This document shows, piece after piece, positions 34,292 to 44,113 of a stretch of DNA of 64,000 nt. A program made the position numbers and the translations under genes. The notes under the pieces are model-generated. The model searched no databases and was not told the origin of the DNA. It worked only from the letters and a program-made list of their open reading frames with translations. Position 1 is the stretch's first letter. Each line of letters starts with the position of its first letter. Origin of the DNA: an uncultured Eubacteriales bacterium (lineage in GTDB: Bacteria > Bacillota > Clostridia > Christensenellales > Borkfalkiaceae); contig CAJLRM010000007.1 in assembly GCA_905209085.1 (NCBI GenBank), forward strand, positions 62,001-126,000. Reading direction: 5' to 3'.

Positions 34292-34936
34292 ATGCTGATC
34301 GAAAACGGACAAAAAATCGTATTTGCGGGGGATTCGGTAACGGACGACGGGCGCGTCCGTCCCATAGGGGAGGGCGGCTCCGCGGCCTTGGGCAACGGAT
34401 ACGTGCGCCTCATCGACGCCTATTTCAGCGTGGATTATCCCGAACGCTTTATTCATACCGTCAATATGGGAATTTCGGGGAACACGTCGCGGGATCTCGC
34501 GGCGAGATGGGAAACGGACGTCAACGCTTTGCATCCCGATTGGGTGGTGATGTGCATCGGCTTCAACGACGTCTGGCGGCAGTTCGATCTGCCTACCATT
34601 CCCGAAAGCGGCGTTTCGCCCGAAGAATATCGCGCCAATCTCAATAAAATGGCGGATGCGACGAAGGCGAAAATGATTTGGATGACGCCTTATTATTTAG
34701 AGCCGAATAAAGAAGACGCCATGCGGAAGCGCATGGACGAATACCGCGCCGTCATGAAAGAAGAGGCGGCAAAAAGGGGAATTCCCTGCATCGATTTGCA
34801 GGAAAAATTCGCGCATATCCTGAAATACCGCTATCCCGCCTATATCACTTGGGACAGGATTCATCCGGGCGTGGTGGGCAGCGTGATCATCGCGCGGGCA
34901 TTCCTCAAAGAAATCGGCTTTGAGTACGGGGAATGA
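34292..34936 (+). CDS. SGNH/GDSL-family hydrolase
   Basis: A 214-residue esterase, ATG at 34292 after AAAGGAGAAAG. Block I FAGDSVTDDG has the nucleophile Ser15, block II Gly is in NMGISGNTSRD (about 58-68), block III Asn92 in IGFNDVW, block V Asp188/His191 in WDRIHPG. The DVWRQFD motif after block III occurs in acetylxylan and rhamnogalacturonan acetylesterase relatives. There is no signal peptide, so it probably deacetylates imported oligosaccharides in the cytoplasm. It is transcribed alone. Confidence 0.88.
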   Translation: MLIENGQKIVFAGDSVTDDGRVRPIGEGGSAALGNGYVRLIDAYFSVDYPERFIHTVNMGISGNTSRDLAARWETDVNALHPDWVVMCIGFNDVWRQFDLPTIPESGVSPEEYRANLNKMADATKAKMIWMTPYYLEPNKEDAMRKRMDEYRAVMKEEAAKRGIPCIDLQEKFAHILKYRYPAYITWDRIHPGVVGSVIIARAFLKEIGFEYGE

Positions 34937-35009
34937 GCGGAAAAAAGAGAAGTTTACATAACGGAATCTGTTAAGTGAAATTTATGCGCGATTATTTATT
35001 CGAATTTGA

Positions 35010-35038
35010 TTGCTTAAATCCGAAAAAAATGATAGAAT
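35010..35038 (+). promoter_or_regulatory. Promoter of the V-ATPase operon
   Basis: TTGCTT (35010-35015), 17-bp spacer, TAGAAT (35033-35038). Confidence 0.55.
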
Positions 35039-35074
35039 AAATAGTGTGAAAAAACAGTACTCGGGTGGAGCTTT

Positions 35075-35395
35075 ATGACGGAAGAAATCATCAAATCGAT
35101 CACGGAGGCGGAGGCGAGAGCCGCAAAAATAAAAGAGTCGGCGTTTGCTCAGGCGGCGGAGATCGCCGCCAAAGCGGAAGAGCGCGCTTTTGAAATCGAG
35201 AAATCTTCGGAAGAGGTGTGTCGGGCATATCGGGAAACGCAGTTAAAAGCGGCGGAAGCGGATGCGGAAAAGGCATATCTTTCCGCTCTGACTCAAAAAC
35301 GCGAAGAAGCGAAAGAATATGCCGACCGCCTGCTCGAAAATACAGAACTGCCCGTAAGCAGAATCGTAGGGAGGATCACCGGTGGCAATCGCTGA
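35075..35395 (+). CDS. ntpF: V-type ATPase peripheral-stalk subunit (G/H type)
   Basis: A 106-residue, almost entirely coiled-coil protein (Ala/Glu/Lys heptads from residue 5 to about 90). This is what the small stalk partner of subunit E looks like in A/V-ATPases (NtpF in Enterococcus hirae, AtpH in archaea). It is the first gene of the operon and overlaps subunit I by 14 bases. The stalk anchors the A3B3 head to subunit I. Confidence 0.85.
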   Translation: MTEEIIKSITEAEARAAKIKESAFAQAAEIAAKAEERAFEIEKSSEEVCRAYRETQLKAAEADAEKAYLSALTQKREEAKEYADRLLENTELPVSRIVGRITGGNR

Positions 35396-37367
35396 AATGC
35401 AAAAATTCAACCTCGTTGCCATGTCTTACGACAAGGAGGCAGTTTTGAACGCCCTGCAAAGGACGGGCGCGGTCGAGGTGAAACTGCACGCGGAAACGGA
35501 AGATACGTCCGTTCCCCCCGTCGACGCCGACGAACTGCGCGCATATATCTCCCGTTTGGAATCCGCTCTCTCCCTGTTGAGCGGAGCGGTGGAGAGTTAT
35601 AATCAGGACAATAAAATAAAATCGGGCGTATTGAAGGACGGATTCGACGTTTCCTATTCCGAGTTTATGGCCGCGGGGGATAAAAAGGCGGAAATGGACG
35701 GTTTGGCCGCCCGCATAGAGGCGCTCTTTTCCGAAAAAAACGACTTGCAGGCAGAGCTGTCCGGAGCGAAGCGGACGCTGCTTGCCGCGGGCGTTTATTC
35801 CGCGCTGGAAGTCCCTTTCTCCTTCTTTTCAGATACCCTTCATGCGCGCGTAAAGCTGGGGACGGTGCCTGCCGTCGTGCGCGAGGATCTTTTAAAGAGC
35901 TTTGCCGAACAGGATTTAGCCTGCGCGGAAGTGCTCGCTTCGGACGCCGAAACCGCGCTTCTTTGCGTGGTCTTTCATCGGGAAATCGCTGCGGAAACGG
36001 AGGGACGGCTCTCCGATTTCGGCTTCTCGCCCTGCCCTTTCGAAGGGGAAAAAACGGGCGCGGAAAATTACGATTCTCTGTGTGGGAAAGTCAAGGCGAT
36101 CGAACGCGGATTAAAGGCAAACGAGTACGCCATGTACGAGCTGAACACACAAATTCGACCCTTAAAGGTCTATTGCGACTATCTCGGGTTTCAGCTTGAA
36201 AAAGAGGAGCTTTCGGATAAACTGCGCGCCACAGAGCGAACGTTTCTTTTGGAGGCGTATGTGCCCAAAGAAGCGGAGGAACTCGTCAAAGAGGCGCTTT
36301 TATCGGTGACGAAAGCGGCGTATTTCGAATTTTCCGAGCCGTCGGAGGACGAAATGCCGCCGACGCTTATGAAAAACAACGCGGTGATTAAGAATTTCGA
36401 GGCGATAACCAATATGTATTCTCCTCCTAATTCCAAGGAACTCGATCCTAACGTGGTGATGTCATTTTTTTACAGTCTATTTCTCGGCTTTATCATGGGC
36501 GACATCGGCTATGGGCTTGTGATGATTTTGGGCGGCGGTTTCATTTGGTATAAACAGCGGGCGAGGGAAAGCGGCTTCAAGCGCTTGGCAGGAGTTTTTG
36601 CCGTCGGCGGTCTGTTTGCCGTCGTGTGGGGAATTTTATTCAATTCGTTTTTCGGCGTTTCCCTGCCTTTCCTCAAAGCGGTGATGCCCGACGCGCAGAG
36701 CGATAATTGGACGTTTATCGGAATCAGTGTGCCGAGCGTACTGATAATCAGCCTTTTGATAGGCATCGTACAGCTTTTTGCGGGATATATGTGCCGCGCC
36801 GCTCAGGAATGGCGCAAGGGGCGGCTGTGGGATGGCATTTGGGACGGCGTGGTTTGGGCTGTGTTTTCCCTCGGCGTCGGGCTTGCCGTCATCGGACTTA
36901 TCGAAGAGGCGCACGCGGCTTTGTTGGTCACAATCGGGGGGATCGCGGCGGGAGCGTCTTTGGCGGCGGCGATGTTGACCGCGGGCAGAAAGGAAAAACT
37001 TTTGGGGAAATTTACCAAAGGTTTCGGCGCGGCTTATGGGGTCATCAATTACGCGTCGGATATTTTAAGCTATGCCCGCCTTTACGGACTCATGCTTTCC
37101 GGCATTGTGATCGCTCAAATCGTATCGCAGTACGCTCTCGGCTTTATTACGGGGGGAAACCCGATCGTCGTCGTTTTCGGCGTTGTGCTCCTGATCGTAG
37201 GACATTCGTTCAATTTGGCGATCGGTCTTCTCGGCGCCTATATCCACGACGCAAGGCTGCAATATGTGGAGTTTTACGGCAGGTTTTTCGAGGGCGAGGG
37301 CGAATTGTTCACGCCGCTCGGTTCGCAGCATAAATATATTTGGCTTGCTCCGTCCAGGAGCCTATAA
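35382..37367 (+). CDS. ntpI: V-type ATPase subunit I
   Basis: A 661-residue protein with a GTG start at 35382 after GGGAGG. The N-terminal half (1 to about 340) is the soluble collar-binding arm; the C-terminal half carries seven or eight membrane helices, including the family motifs MGDIGYGLVMILGG (about 372-385) and SYARLYGLMLSGIVIA with the half-channel arginine. It forms the stator next to the K ring and carries the ion half-channels. The end GSQHKYIWL is slightly extended. Confidence 0.93.
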   Translation: MAIAEMQKFNLVAMSYDKEAVLNALQRTGAVEVKLHAETEDTSVPPVDADELRAYISRLESALSLLSGAVESYNQDNKIKSGVLKDGFDVSYSEFMAAGDKKAEMDGLAARIEALFSEKNDLQAELSGAKRTLLAAGVYSALEVPFSFFSDTLHARVKLGTVPAVVREDLLKSFAEQDLACAEVLASDAETALLCVVFHREIAAETEGRLSDFGFSPCPFEGEKTGAENYDSLCGKVKAIERGLKANEYAMYELNTQIRPLKVYCDYLGFQLEKEELSDKLRATERTFLLEAYVPKEAEELVKEALLSVTKAAYFEFSEPSEDEMPPTLMKNNAVIKNFEAITNMYSPPNSKELDPNVVMSFFYSLFLGFIMGDIGYGLVMILGGGFIWYKQRARESGFKRLAGVFAVGGLFAVVWGILFNSFFGVSLPFLKAVMPDAQSDNWTFIGISVPSVLIISLLIGIVQLFAGYMCRAAQEWRKGRLWDGIWDGVVWAVFSLGVGLAVIGLIEEAHAALLVTIGGIAAGASLAAAMLTAGRKEKLLGKFTKGFGAAYGVINYASDILSYARLYGLMLSGIVIAQIVSQYALGFITGGNPIVVVFGVVLLIVGHSFNLAIGLLGAYIHDARLQYVEFYGRFFEGEGELFTPLGSQHKYIWLAPSRSL

Positions 37368-37439
37368 GCGATTCGAAGGAAAAAATTGCCTTCGTTGCAT
37401 TAAAAAATCAGGAAAAAACAAATTTCGGAGGATTCATTC

Positions 37440-37892
37440 ATGTTTACAACAGGTTATGCCATTGCTATGGCGGGCGTCGCCCTTTGCGTGCTGCTGTGCG
37501 GCATCGGTTCGAGTATCGGTCTTTATAAGACGGGCAGCGCGGCGGCGGGAGTTTTGGGGGAAAATCCCAAGAAATTCGGCAAAGTTTTGGTGTTGGTGCT
37601 GCTGCCCGCGACGCAGGGGATTTATGGCTTCGTTATCGGGCTTATCGCCTCGGGAAAACTCGGAATGGATATAAATACCGCGCAAGGCTGGTCCATTTTC
37701 GGCGCCGTGATGCCCATAGCGATCGCAGGTCTTATCACGGGTATTTTTCAGGGCAAATCGGCGGTAAATTGTATTTACGCGGTCGGAAAACAGGATTCGC
37801 TCGGCGGTAAACTGATCGTTTATCCCGCGATGATCGAGTTTTACGCGATTTTGGGCTTTATCATTTCGATTATGCTCGTCGGTAAATTTTAA
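37440..37892 (+). CDS. ntpK: V-type ATPase subunit K (rotor ring), Na+-type
   Basis: A 150-residue double-hairpin proteolipid with four helices. Against Enterococcus hirae NtpK, whose Na+ is held by Leu61, Thr64, Gln65, Gln110 and Glu139, this protein has Leu55, Thr58, Gln59 (LLPATQGIYG), Gln104 (IFQGKSA) and Glu133 (AMIEFYAI): all five at a constant offset of six. The first hairpin has Gln in place of a carboxylate, as in other V-type K subunits. A Na+-translocating enzyme is strongly suggested. GGAGG lies before the ATG. Confidence 0.95.
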   Translation: MFTTGYAIAMAGVALCVLLCGIGSSIGLYKTGSAAAGVLGENPKKFGKVLVLVLLPATQGIYGFVIGLIASGKLGMDINTAQGWSIFGAVMPIAIAGLITGIFQGKSAVNCIYAVGKQDSLGGKLIVYPAMIEFYAILGFIISIMLVGKF

Positions 37893-37901
37893 GGGCAGAC
37901 C

Positions 37902-38477
37902 ATGAGTAAGGAAGCGATAGTGGAAAGGATCCTTTCCGACGCGGGCGCCGAGGCGGAAGCGATCATCAAAGACGCGGAGGAAAAGGCCGCGGCGGTCGTC
38001 GCGGCGGCGTCCTCCCGCGCCGAAAAAGGCAGGCGGGACTCGGAAGCGGAAGTCAAAGTAAAGACGGGGAGCATTTTCGAAAGAAAAGCGGCTACCGCGA
38101 GGCTGGACTGCGCGAAAATTCTGCTTTCCGAAAAGCGCCGGGTCATCGACACCATCTATAAAGAGGCGCTGGATAAACTCGTCGCGCTCTCGGAAGAAGA
38201 ATGTCTGGCTTTGACGGATAAGCTCTTGAAGGAGTATGCCGAAAGCGGCGACGAAATCTTCTTTGCCGAAAATTATTCCTACGCAGGCGCAGCCGCACGG
38301 CTGCCCGTCATGGCGGAAAAAAATCTGACGATTTCCTCCCGGCGCATCGAGATAGACGGCGGGTTTCGGCTTCGCGGCGTTTCCAGCGACAAGGATTTGT
38401 CCTACGGAGCGCTTCTGGCGGCGGACCGCGACGAATATCAGGCGGATATGGCGGCGGAAATATTCAAAACCAGATAG
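37902..38477 (+). CDS. ntpE: V-type ATPase subunit E
   Basis: A 191-residue stalk protein: a long N-terminal coiled coil (about residues 5-75, Ala/Glu/Lys-rich) and a globular C-terminal domain with the family ending IDGGFRLRGVSSDKDLSYGALLA (about 153-175). It pairs with the small coiled-coil subunit encoded first in the operon. It starts nine bases after the subunit K stop. Confidence 0.9.
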   Translation: MSKEAIVERILSDAGAEAEAIIKDAEEKAAAVVAAASSRAEKGRRDSEAEVKVKTGSIFERKAATARLDCAKILLSEKRRVIDTIYKEALDKLVALSEEECLALTDKLLKEYAESGDEIFFAENYSYAGAAARLPVMAEKNLTISSRRIEIDGGFRLRGVSSDKDLSYGALLAADRDEYQADMAAEIFKTR

Positions 38478-39196
38478 TTTCACAAATGGGGACGAATCGT
38501 TCGCCGCGGGGAAAAGATCGGTCGGAGAGAAGAGGCGAAAGGAAGGCTGTTTGAACGGAAAAAATTTAAGAGGACGCTGTCGGAGCGTACAAAAGCGCCG
38601 GAAGAAGCGAACGCCGTTCAGACGGTAAAAGTTTAAGCGCGCTGCGTTAACGGCGCGAAAAGTTCGGGCGATGGAAGGGCGTTCGCGGCGAAGAGAGTTC
38701 AACGCTCGAAGGCTGCGCGCGGCGGAAGCGGATTGACGGGCGGAAAAAAATGGGAGTAAGGTATCTTAACTCTCGAAAGTCGCGGGCAAAGAGTTCGGGC
38801 GTGGAAAGTTCGGGAAGCAAAAAGTTAAAACGTAAGAAAAGTACGGGCAGTCACAGAGTTTGAACGATGGAAGACGTTTCCGACGCAAAGTGCAGACAAA
38901 TAAAGTATTATTTGTCGTGTGGAGCGAAACTGAAACAAACGGCTCATGAAATTCTTTTTCCGTCGCGGGACGACGGGAAAAAGGCGGTAATATTCTTTTT
39001 CTTCGCTTCCTTCGCCGTAAAGCGGATTGACGGGCGGAAGCAGAAACGGGGCTTTTGAAACCTTCTTTCGAGAATATGAAAAAGCCGATTTCAGTCGCGT
39101 AAGATAAAAAATACGTTAACGCGGGGCGCGGTGCGTTGCGCCGATATTCGTAAAAGCCGACGGCACTCGGGCGCAAAAGGGAGAATTCGTACAATT
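38478..39196 (+). repeat. Purine-rich gene-less stretch with degenerate repeats inside the V-ATPase operon
   Basis: In 719 bases no frame looks like protein. The plus strand is strongly purine-rich and a short degenerate unit recurs at 30-60 base intervals: GTTTAAGCG, GTTCGGGCG, GTTCAACGC, GTTCGGGCG, GTTCGGGAA, GTTTGAACG, usually preceded by AAA or GAGA. A 19-base direct repeat AGCGGATTGACGGGCGGAA occurs at 38727-38745 and 39021-39039. Subunits E and C are adjacent in other ntp operons. Confidence 0.6.
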
Positions 39197-40165
39197 ATGG
39201 GCAAAGACGTTATCTATACAAACGGAGTTATCGCCTACCGCGAGAAATTTCTCCTCAAAGATAAGCTGTTAAAACTGTGCGAGGGGACGGCGGAGGACGC
39301 TTTCAAAAGTTTGAACGAAAGCGGCTACGGCAACGGCGCGGAAGCGGCTTCTCTCTACGATTACGAGCTTTTAACGGCGGCGGAGGAGAGCGCTTTGGAC
39401 GATTTCATCCGCGAATACGCGCCTTCGCGGGCGGAGAAAGCCTATCTTCTCGCGCCCCGCGATTTTCATAACGCAAAAGCGATTCTGAAAGCGGAATACC
39501 TGGGCGCAGACGCCGAGAAAATGCTCGCGCCCGACGGAGAGATCCCTATCTCGGACCTTTCCGTGAGCCTTCGCAGCGGGGATTTCTCTTCGCTCGGGAA
39601 AGAACTGGGAAAGACCGCGAAAGAAGCGGCGGAGCTTTTGAAAGAAGAAGGCGCCTCGGGCGCGGAGATAGGCGGCGTTTTCGAGCGCGGTCTGTATAAA
39701 TATCTTGCCGCCGTGAGCTCCAAAAACAAAGTTCTCAAAAAACTTTTAGCCGCCAAAGCGGACATGACGAATATTTTGACGGCGCTTCGTTCCTCCGATA
39801 AGGGATATGCCGAAAAAATGTACGTGGACGGGGGACGGCTTACCAAGAAAGAGCTTGCCCCGCTCTTTGGCGACGATCGGGAAAAGGCGGCGCGCTGCCT
39901 GGACGATACTCCTTACGCGGCGTTTGCGAAAAAGTGTTTCGACGCGAAGGAGGCGGGAATGCCTTTAACGGAGGCGGAACGGCTGCGCGATTCTTACGAC
40001 GCGGATTTTTTCGCTCCGCGGAAATACGAACTGGAAAAAAATCAACCGTTTTTGTATTACGTTTTCCGCCGACGCGCGGAAAACGCCAATGTGAGAATCG
40101 TATTCGTGTGCCTGCTGGCAGGTATGCGCGAACAGGACATCAAGAAGCGCCTCAGGGCGTTTTGA
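39197..40165 (+). CDS. ntpC: V-type ATPase subunit C
   Basis: A 322-residue, mostly helical protein, ATG at 39197 (MGKDVIYTNGVIAYREKFLLK). It matches the d-type/AC39 central-stalk cap that links the DF shaft to the K ring: a repeated three-lobed helical pattern with LLAPRDFHNAKAILKAEYLG (about 92-111) and the C-terminal FLYYVFRRRAENANVRIVFVCLLAG segment. It overlaps nothing and follows a long purine-rich gap without an obvious own promoter, so it is probably still read from upstream. Confidence 0.9.
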   Translation: MGKDVIYTNGVIAYREKFLLKDKLLKLCEGTAEDAFKSLNESGYGNGAEAASLYDYELLTAAEESALDDFIREYAPSRAEKAYLLAPRDFHNAKAILKAEYLGADAEKMLAPDGEIPISDLSVSLRSGDFSSLGKELGKTAKEAAELLKEEGASGAEIGGVFERGLYKYLAAVSSKNKVLKKLLAAKADMTNILTALRSSDKGYAEKMYVDGGRLTKKELAPLFGDDREKAARCLDDTPYAAFAKKCFDAKEAGMPLTEAERLRDSYDADFFAPRKYELEKNQPFLYYVFRRRAENANVRIVFVCLLAGMREQDIKKRLRAF

Positions 40166-40175
40166 GGGAGGGCGC

Positions 40176-40496
40176 ATGACGGGAAAAATGGCAATCGTCG
40201 GGGACGGCGACAGCATCATGGTGTTCAAAGCGGCGGGCGTGGCTACCTTTCCCGCCGAAAACGAGAAAAAGGCGCGGGATACGCTGCGGAAAATCGCCAA
40301 AGAGTATCAGATCATTTTCCTGACGGAGGAATTGGCGCGTCCGCTCGGAGAATTTTTAAAGCGTTTCGACGAAGAGCCCTATCCCGTGGTTTTGAGCATT
40401 CCCTCCAAAAACGGCAGTTCGGGGCACGGCGAGGAATTGTTGAAAAGCGCGATGGAACGGGCGCTCGGCGTAGATATTCTGTTCCATAAAGATTAA
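40176..40496 (+). CDS. ntpG: V-type ATPase subunit F (NtpG)
   Basis: A 106-residue Rossmann-like protein: KMAIVGDGDSIMVFKAAGVATF at the start, IIFLTEELA in the middle, and YPVVLSIPSKNGSSG before the C-terminal helix. This is the regulatory shaft subunit that binds subunit D. An internal Met at 40188 is an alternative start. It follows subunit C by ten bases. Confidence 0.9.
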   Translation: MTGKMAIVGDGDSIMVFKAAGVATFPAENEKKARDTLRKIAKEYQIIFLTEELARPLGEFLKRFDEEPYPVVLSIPSKNGSSGHGEELLKSAMERALGVDILFHKD

Positions 40497-40960
40497 AAAA
40501 GATTCGCATTTTTTTCCTTCCCGTAAGTCGGGAACTGCGATGGTAAGATTTGCGCGAACGTACTTTGAATAGAGGGAACGCGCGAAAAAGCGGAAGGCGC
40601 GGGGAAATCGAAAAGTTCTTAACGGTGGGAAAGATTGGAATGCGGAGCGAGCGGAAAAATCGAAAAATCCGAAAAAATAAAAAGTTCGGGAAAATGGGGA
40701 CGCGCGGAAAGACGGGAGAAAAGCGGTTTTGCATTCGGGAAGATAAGAAAAACGTTTTAGAAGATAAGAAAAAACTTTTCTGCAAAAGAGCCGAAAAGCG
40801 GCTGCCCGCTACTTGGGTAGGGACGAAAGAAACGGGAGCCGAGAGAGTTTCTTTCGGGCGGAAGGACGGTTATCGATTCGACAATATGCTTATGCCATTT
40901 TTGCGGAAAGCATTTTCGCAAAAGAAGGGCGGGCGGACACAATAAGTGAGGATTGCATAC
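40497..40960 (+). repeat. Second purine-rich gene-less stretch inside the V-ATPase operon
   Basis: In 464 bases between subunits F and A the plus strand is A/G-dominated with repeats such as GAAAAGTTCTTAACGG, AAAAAGTTCGGG, and GAAGATAAGAAAAA(C) twice (near 40739 and 40760). The unit AAAGTTCGGG is shared with the gap at 38478-39196. No gene or terminator is convincing. Confidence 0.55.
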
Positions 40961-42727
40961 ATGGCAGGTAAGACAGTTAAAATTTCGGGACCTTTGATCA
41001 TAGCCGAGAATATGGCGGATTCGAAAATGTACGACGTCGTCCGCGTTTCCGACAAGGGACTGATCGGGGAAGTGATCGAGCTTCGGGGAGATAAGGCTTC
41101 CATTCAGGTCTATGAGGAAACTTCCGGATTGGGTCCGGGCGAGGACGTTTATTCCACGGGCGAGCCGCTTTCCGCGGAGCTTGCGCCCGGGCTTATCACG
41201 GGTATTTTCGACGGGATTCAGCGCCCTTTGACCGCGCTCTATTTCAAATACGGCGACCGTATTTCGAGAGGCGTTTCCGTCAACAATCTCGACCGCGAGA
41301 AAAAATGGCACTTCATTCCTGCCGTTCAAGCGGGAGCGACCCTTTCCGAGGGGGACGTTCTCGGCGTGGTCTGGGAAACGGAGATCGTCGAACACCGCAT
41401 CATGGTGCCTCACGGTATGAAAGGAAAAGTCGTTTCCATCTCCGAGGGGGATTATACCATCGAAGAAACGGTGGCCGTCCTCGAAACGGAGAAGGGAAAT
41501 ATGCCCGTGTGTATGCTCCGCAAATGGCCGGTCCGAAAGGGCAGACCGTACAGGGAAAAGCTTTCGCCCGATAAGCCCATGGTCACGGGGCAGCGGGTCA
41601 TCGACACTCTGTTCCCGATCGCCAAAGGGGGCGTGGCGGCGGTGCCGGGGCCTTTCGGCAGCGGCAAGACGGTGGTACAGCATCAGCTGGCGAAATGGGC
41701 GGACGCGGACATCATCGTCTACGTGGGCTGCGGCGAGCGCGGCAACGAGATGACGGACGTGCTCAACGAATTTCCCGAGCTCAAAGACCCGAAAACGGGC
41801 GAGCCGTTGATGAAGCGCACCGTGCTGATCGCAAACACCTCGGATATGCCCGTGGCGGCGCGGGAAGCGTCCATTTATACCGGCATCACGATCGCGGAAT
41901 ATTTCCGCGACATGGGCTATAACGTCGCCATCATGGCGGATTCCACCTCCCGTTGGGCGGAGGCGCTGCGCGAAATGAGCGGGCGGCTCGAAGAGATGCC
42001 CGGCGACGAAGGCTATCCCGCCTATCTTTCAAGCCGTCTGGCGGAATTTTACGAGCGCGCGGGCATCGTCAAGCTGCTCGGCGCGGGCGATCGGACGGGA
42101 TCCGTCACCGCGATCGGCGCCGTGTCCCCTCCGGGCGGAGATTTGAGCGAACCCGTTTCTCAGGCTACCTTGCGAATCGTCAAGGTGTTCTGGGGGCTGA
42201 GCGCGTCGCTCGCCTATAAGAGGCATTTCCCCGCCATCGACTGGCTGATCAGCTATTCGCTGTACGCGGACAGGATGAAGGAGTGGTACGACGAAAACGT
42301 CAACCGCGACTTCTTCAAATACCGTCAGTTCGTCATGACGATCTTACAGGAAGAAGCGGCTTTGGACGAAATCGTGCGGCTCGTCGGCATGGACGCGTTA
42401 TCCTCTAAGGACAGACTGACGATGGAAACCGCGAAGATCATCCGCGAGGACTATCTGCATCAGAACGCCTTTCACGAGATCGATACGTACACCTCGATGC
42501 GCAAGCAGTTTCTGATGCTCAAACTCGTCTACGAGTTCAACCGTCTGGCGGGAGAGGCGGTGGCTAACTATGCCGATCTCGACGACATTCTCGCTTGTTC
42601 CTGTAAGGAGAAAATCGGGCGCGCAAAATATATTTCCGAGGACGACATTTCCGAGTTCGATGGAATATTCAAACTGATGAATACGGAGCTTAAAGCGCTG
42701 GCGCAGGGAGGAGGCGACGATGTTTAA
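40961..42727 (+). CDS. ntpA: V-type ATPase catalytic subunit A
   Basis: A 588-residue catalytic subunit, ATG at 40961. Walker [18 protein letters not shown] lies near residue 230, followed by [11 protein letters not shown] with the catalytic Glu and SNTSDMP-type segment ([19 protein letters not shown]). The A-specific insert (about 110-195) and [32 protein letters not shown] are complete. It hydrolyses or makes ATP in the A3B3 head. The stop overlaps subunit B by eight bases. Confidence 0.97.
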   Translation: MAGKTVKISGPLIIAENMADSKMYDVVRVSDKGLIGEVIELRGDKASIQVYEETSGLGPGEDVYSTGEPLSAELAPGLITGIFDGIQRPLTALYFKYGDRISRGVSVNNLDREKKWHFIPAVQAGATLSEGDVLGVVWETEIVEHRIMVPHGMKGKVVSISEGDYTIEETVAVLETEKGNMPVCMLRKWPVRKGRPYREKLSPDKPMVTGQRVIDTLFPIAKGGVAAVPGPFGSGKTVVQHQLAKWADADIIVYVGCGERGNEMTDVLNEFPELKDPKTGEPLMKRTVLIANTSDMPVAAREASIYTGITIAEYFRDMGYNVAIMADSTSRWAEALREMSGRLEEMPGDEGYPAYLSSRLAEFYERAGIVKLLGAGDRTGSVTAIGAVSPPGGDLSEPVSQATLRIVKVFWGLSASLAYKRHFPAIDWLISYSLYADRMKEWYDENVNRDFFKYRQFVMTILQEEAALDEIVRLVGMDALSSKDRLTMETAKIIREDYLHQNAFHEIDTYTSMRKQFLMLKLVYEFNRLAGEAVANYADLDDILACSCKEKIGRAKYISEDDISEFDGIFKLMNTELKALAQGGGDDV

Positions 42728-44108
42728 GGAATATAAGACAATCCGCGAGGTGGTCGGCCCGCTCATGCTGGTGGAGGGCGTCGAGGGCGTCAAATATAAC
42801 GAGCTGGTGGACATCGTCGGCAAAAACGGCGAGATCCGCCGCGGCAAGGTGCTCGAAATCAACCGCGACAAAGCGGTCGTGCAGCTCTTTGAAAATTCTC
42901 AGGGGTTACAGATCTCCGAGTCCAAAGCCCGCTTTTTAGGGCACAGTCAGGAGCTTGCCGTGTCCGAAGATATGCTCGGGCGGGTGTTCGACGGCATGGG
43001 CAATCCCCGCGACGGCGGCGCGCCCGTCATTCCCGAAAAGAAGATGGACATCAACGGAGAGCCGATCAATCCCGCCGCGCGCGACTATCCCAATGAATTT
43101 ATCCAAACGGGCATCTCTGCCATCGACGGACTCAATACGCTGGTAAGAGGGCAGAAACTGCCCGTGTTTTCGATGAGCGGTCTGCCGCACGCCGAACTCG
43201 CCGCGCAGATCGCGCGGCAGGCGAAGGTCAAAAGCGGGGATTCCAAATTTGCCGTCGTGTTTGCGGCGATCGGCATCACCTTCGAGGAAGCGCAGTATTT
43301 CGTGGACGATTTCAAAAAGACGGGCGCCATCGAAAGGACGGTGCTGTTCACCAATCTCGCTAACGATCCCGCCGTCGAGCGTATCGCCACGCCGCGCATG
43401 GCGCTTACCTGCGCGGAGTATCTCGCATTCGAGTGCGAAATGCACGTGCTCGTCATCATGACGGACATCACGAACTATGCGGAGGCGCTGCGCGAAGTGT
43501 CTGCCGCGCGCAGAGAGGTGCCCGGACGCCGCGGCTATCCCGGCTATCTCTATACCGACCTCGCTTCTTTGTACGAACGCGCGGGCAGGATTCGCGGAAA
43601 GCAAGGCTCGATCACGCAGATTCCCATTCTGACCATGCCCGAGGACGACAAGACCCACCCCATTCCCGATCTCACGGGATATATCACCGAAGGGCAGATC
43701 ATTCTTTCCCGCGATCTCTATAAAAAGGGCATCAATCCCCCCGTGGACGTGCTGCCTTCCCTGTCCCGTTTGAAGGATAAGGGGATCGGTCGGGGAAAGA
43801 CGAGGGAGGATCATGCGGACACGATGAATCAGCTGTTCGCCGCCTACGCGCACGGCAAGGAAAGCAAGGAACTTTCCGCTATTTTGGGCGAAGCCGCCTT
43901 GTCGGATACGGATAAATTATACGCGAAATTCGCGGAAGAATTCGAAAAGTATTATATCAATCAGGGATTCGATACGGACAGGACGATAGAGGAAACGCTC
44001 GATTTGGGCTGGAAACTTTTGAAGATTCTGCCCCGGGGAGAACTCAAACGTATCCGTCAGGAATTTATCGACAAATATCTTCCCGTTAAAGACGATTCAG
44101 AGGAATAA
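42720..44108 (+). CDS. ntpB: V-type ATPase subunit B
   Basis: A 462-residue non-catalytic head subunit. In place of Walker A it has [17 protein letters not shown], the hallmark of B subunits. [34 protein letters not shown] and [32 protein letters not shown] are conserved. Eight-base overlap with subunit A suggests coupled translation and matched stoichiometry. Confidence 0.97.
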   Translation: MFKEYKTIREVVGPLMLVEGVEGVKYNELVDIVGKNGEIRRGKVLEINRDKAVVQLFENSQGLQISESKARFLGHSQELAVSEDMLGRVFDGMGNPRDGGAPVIPEKKMDINGEPINPAARDYPNEFIQTGISAIDGLNTLVRGQKLPVFSMSGLPHAELAAQIARQAKVKSGDSKFAVVFAAIGITFEEAQYFVDDFKKTGAIERTVLFTNLANDPAVERIATPRMALTCAEYLAFECEMHVLVIMTDITNYAEALREVSAARREVPGRRGYPGYLYTDLASLYERAGRIRGKQGSITQIPILTMPEDDKTHPIPDLTGYITEGQIILSRDLYKKGINPPVDVLPSLSRLKDKGIGRGKTREDHADTMNQLFAAYAHGKESKELSAILGEAALSDTDKLYAKFAEEFEKYYINQGFDTDRTIEETLDLGWKLLKILPRGELKRIRQEFIDKYLPVKDDSEE

Positions 44109-44113
44109 GGCAC

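Noticed and set aside
37434..38702. Long minus-strand open frame opposite ntpK, ntpE and the purine-rich gap
   Set aside because: It is a shadow of the G/C-biased plus-strand codons; its residues are Arg/Phe-rich low complexity and it opposes well-identified ATPase subunits.
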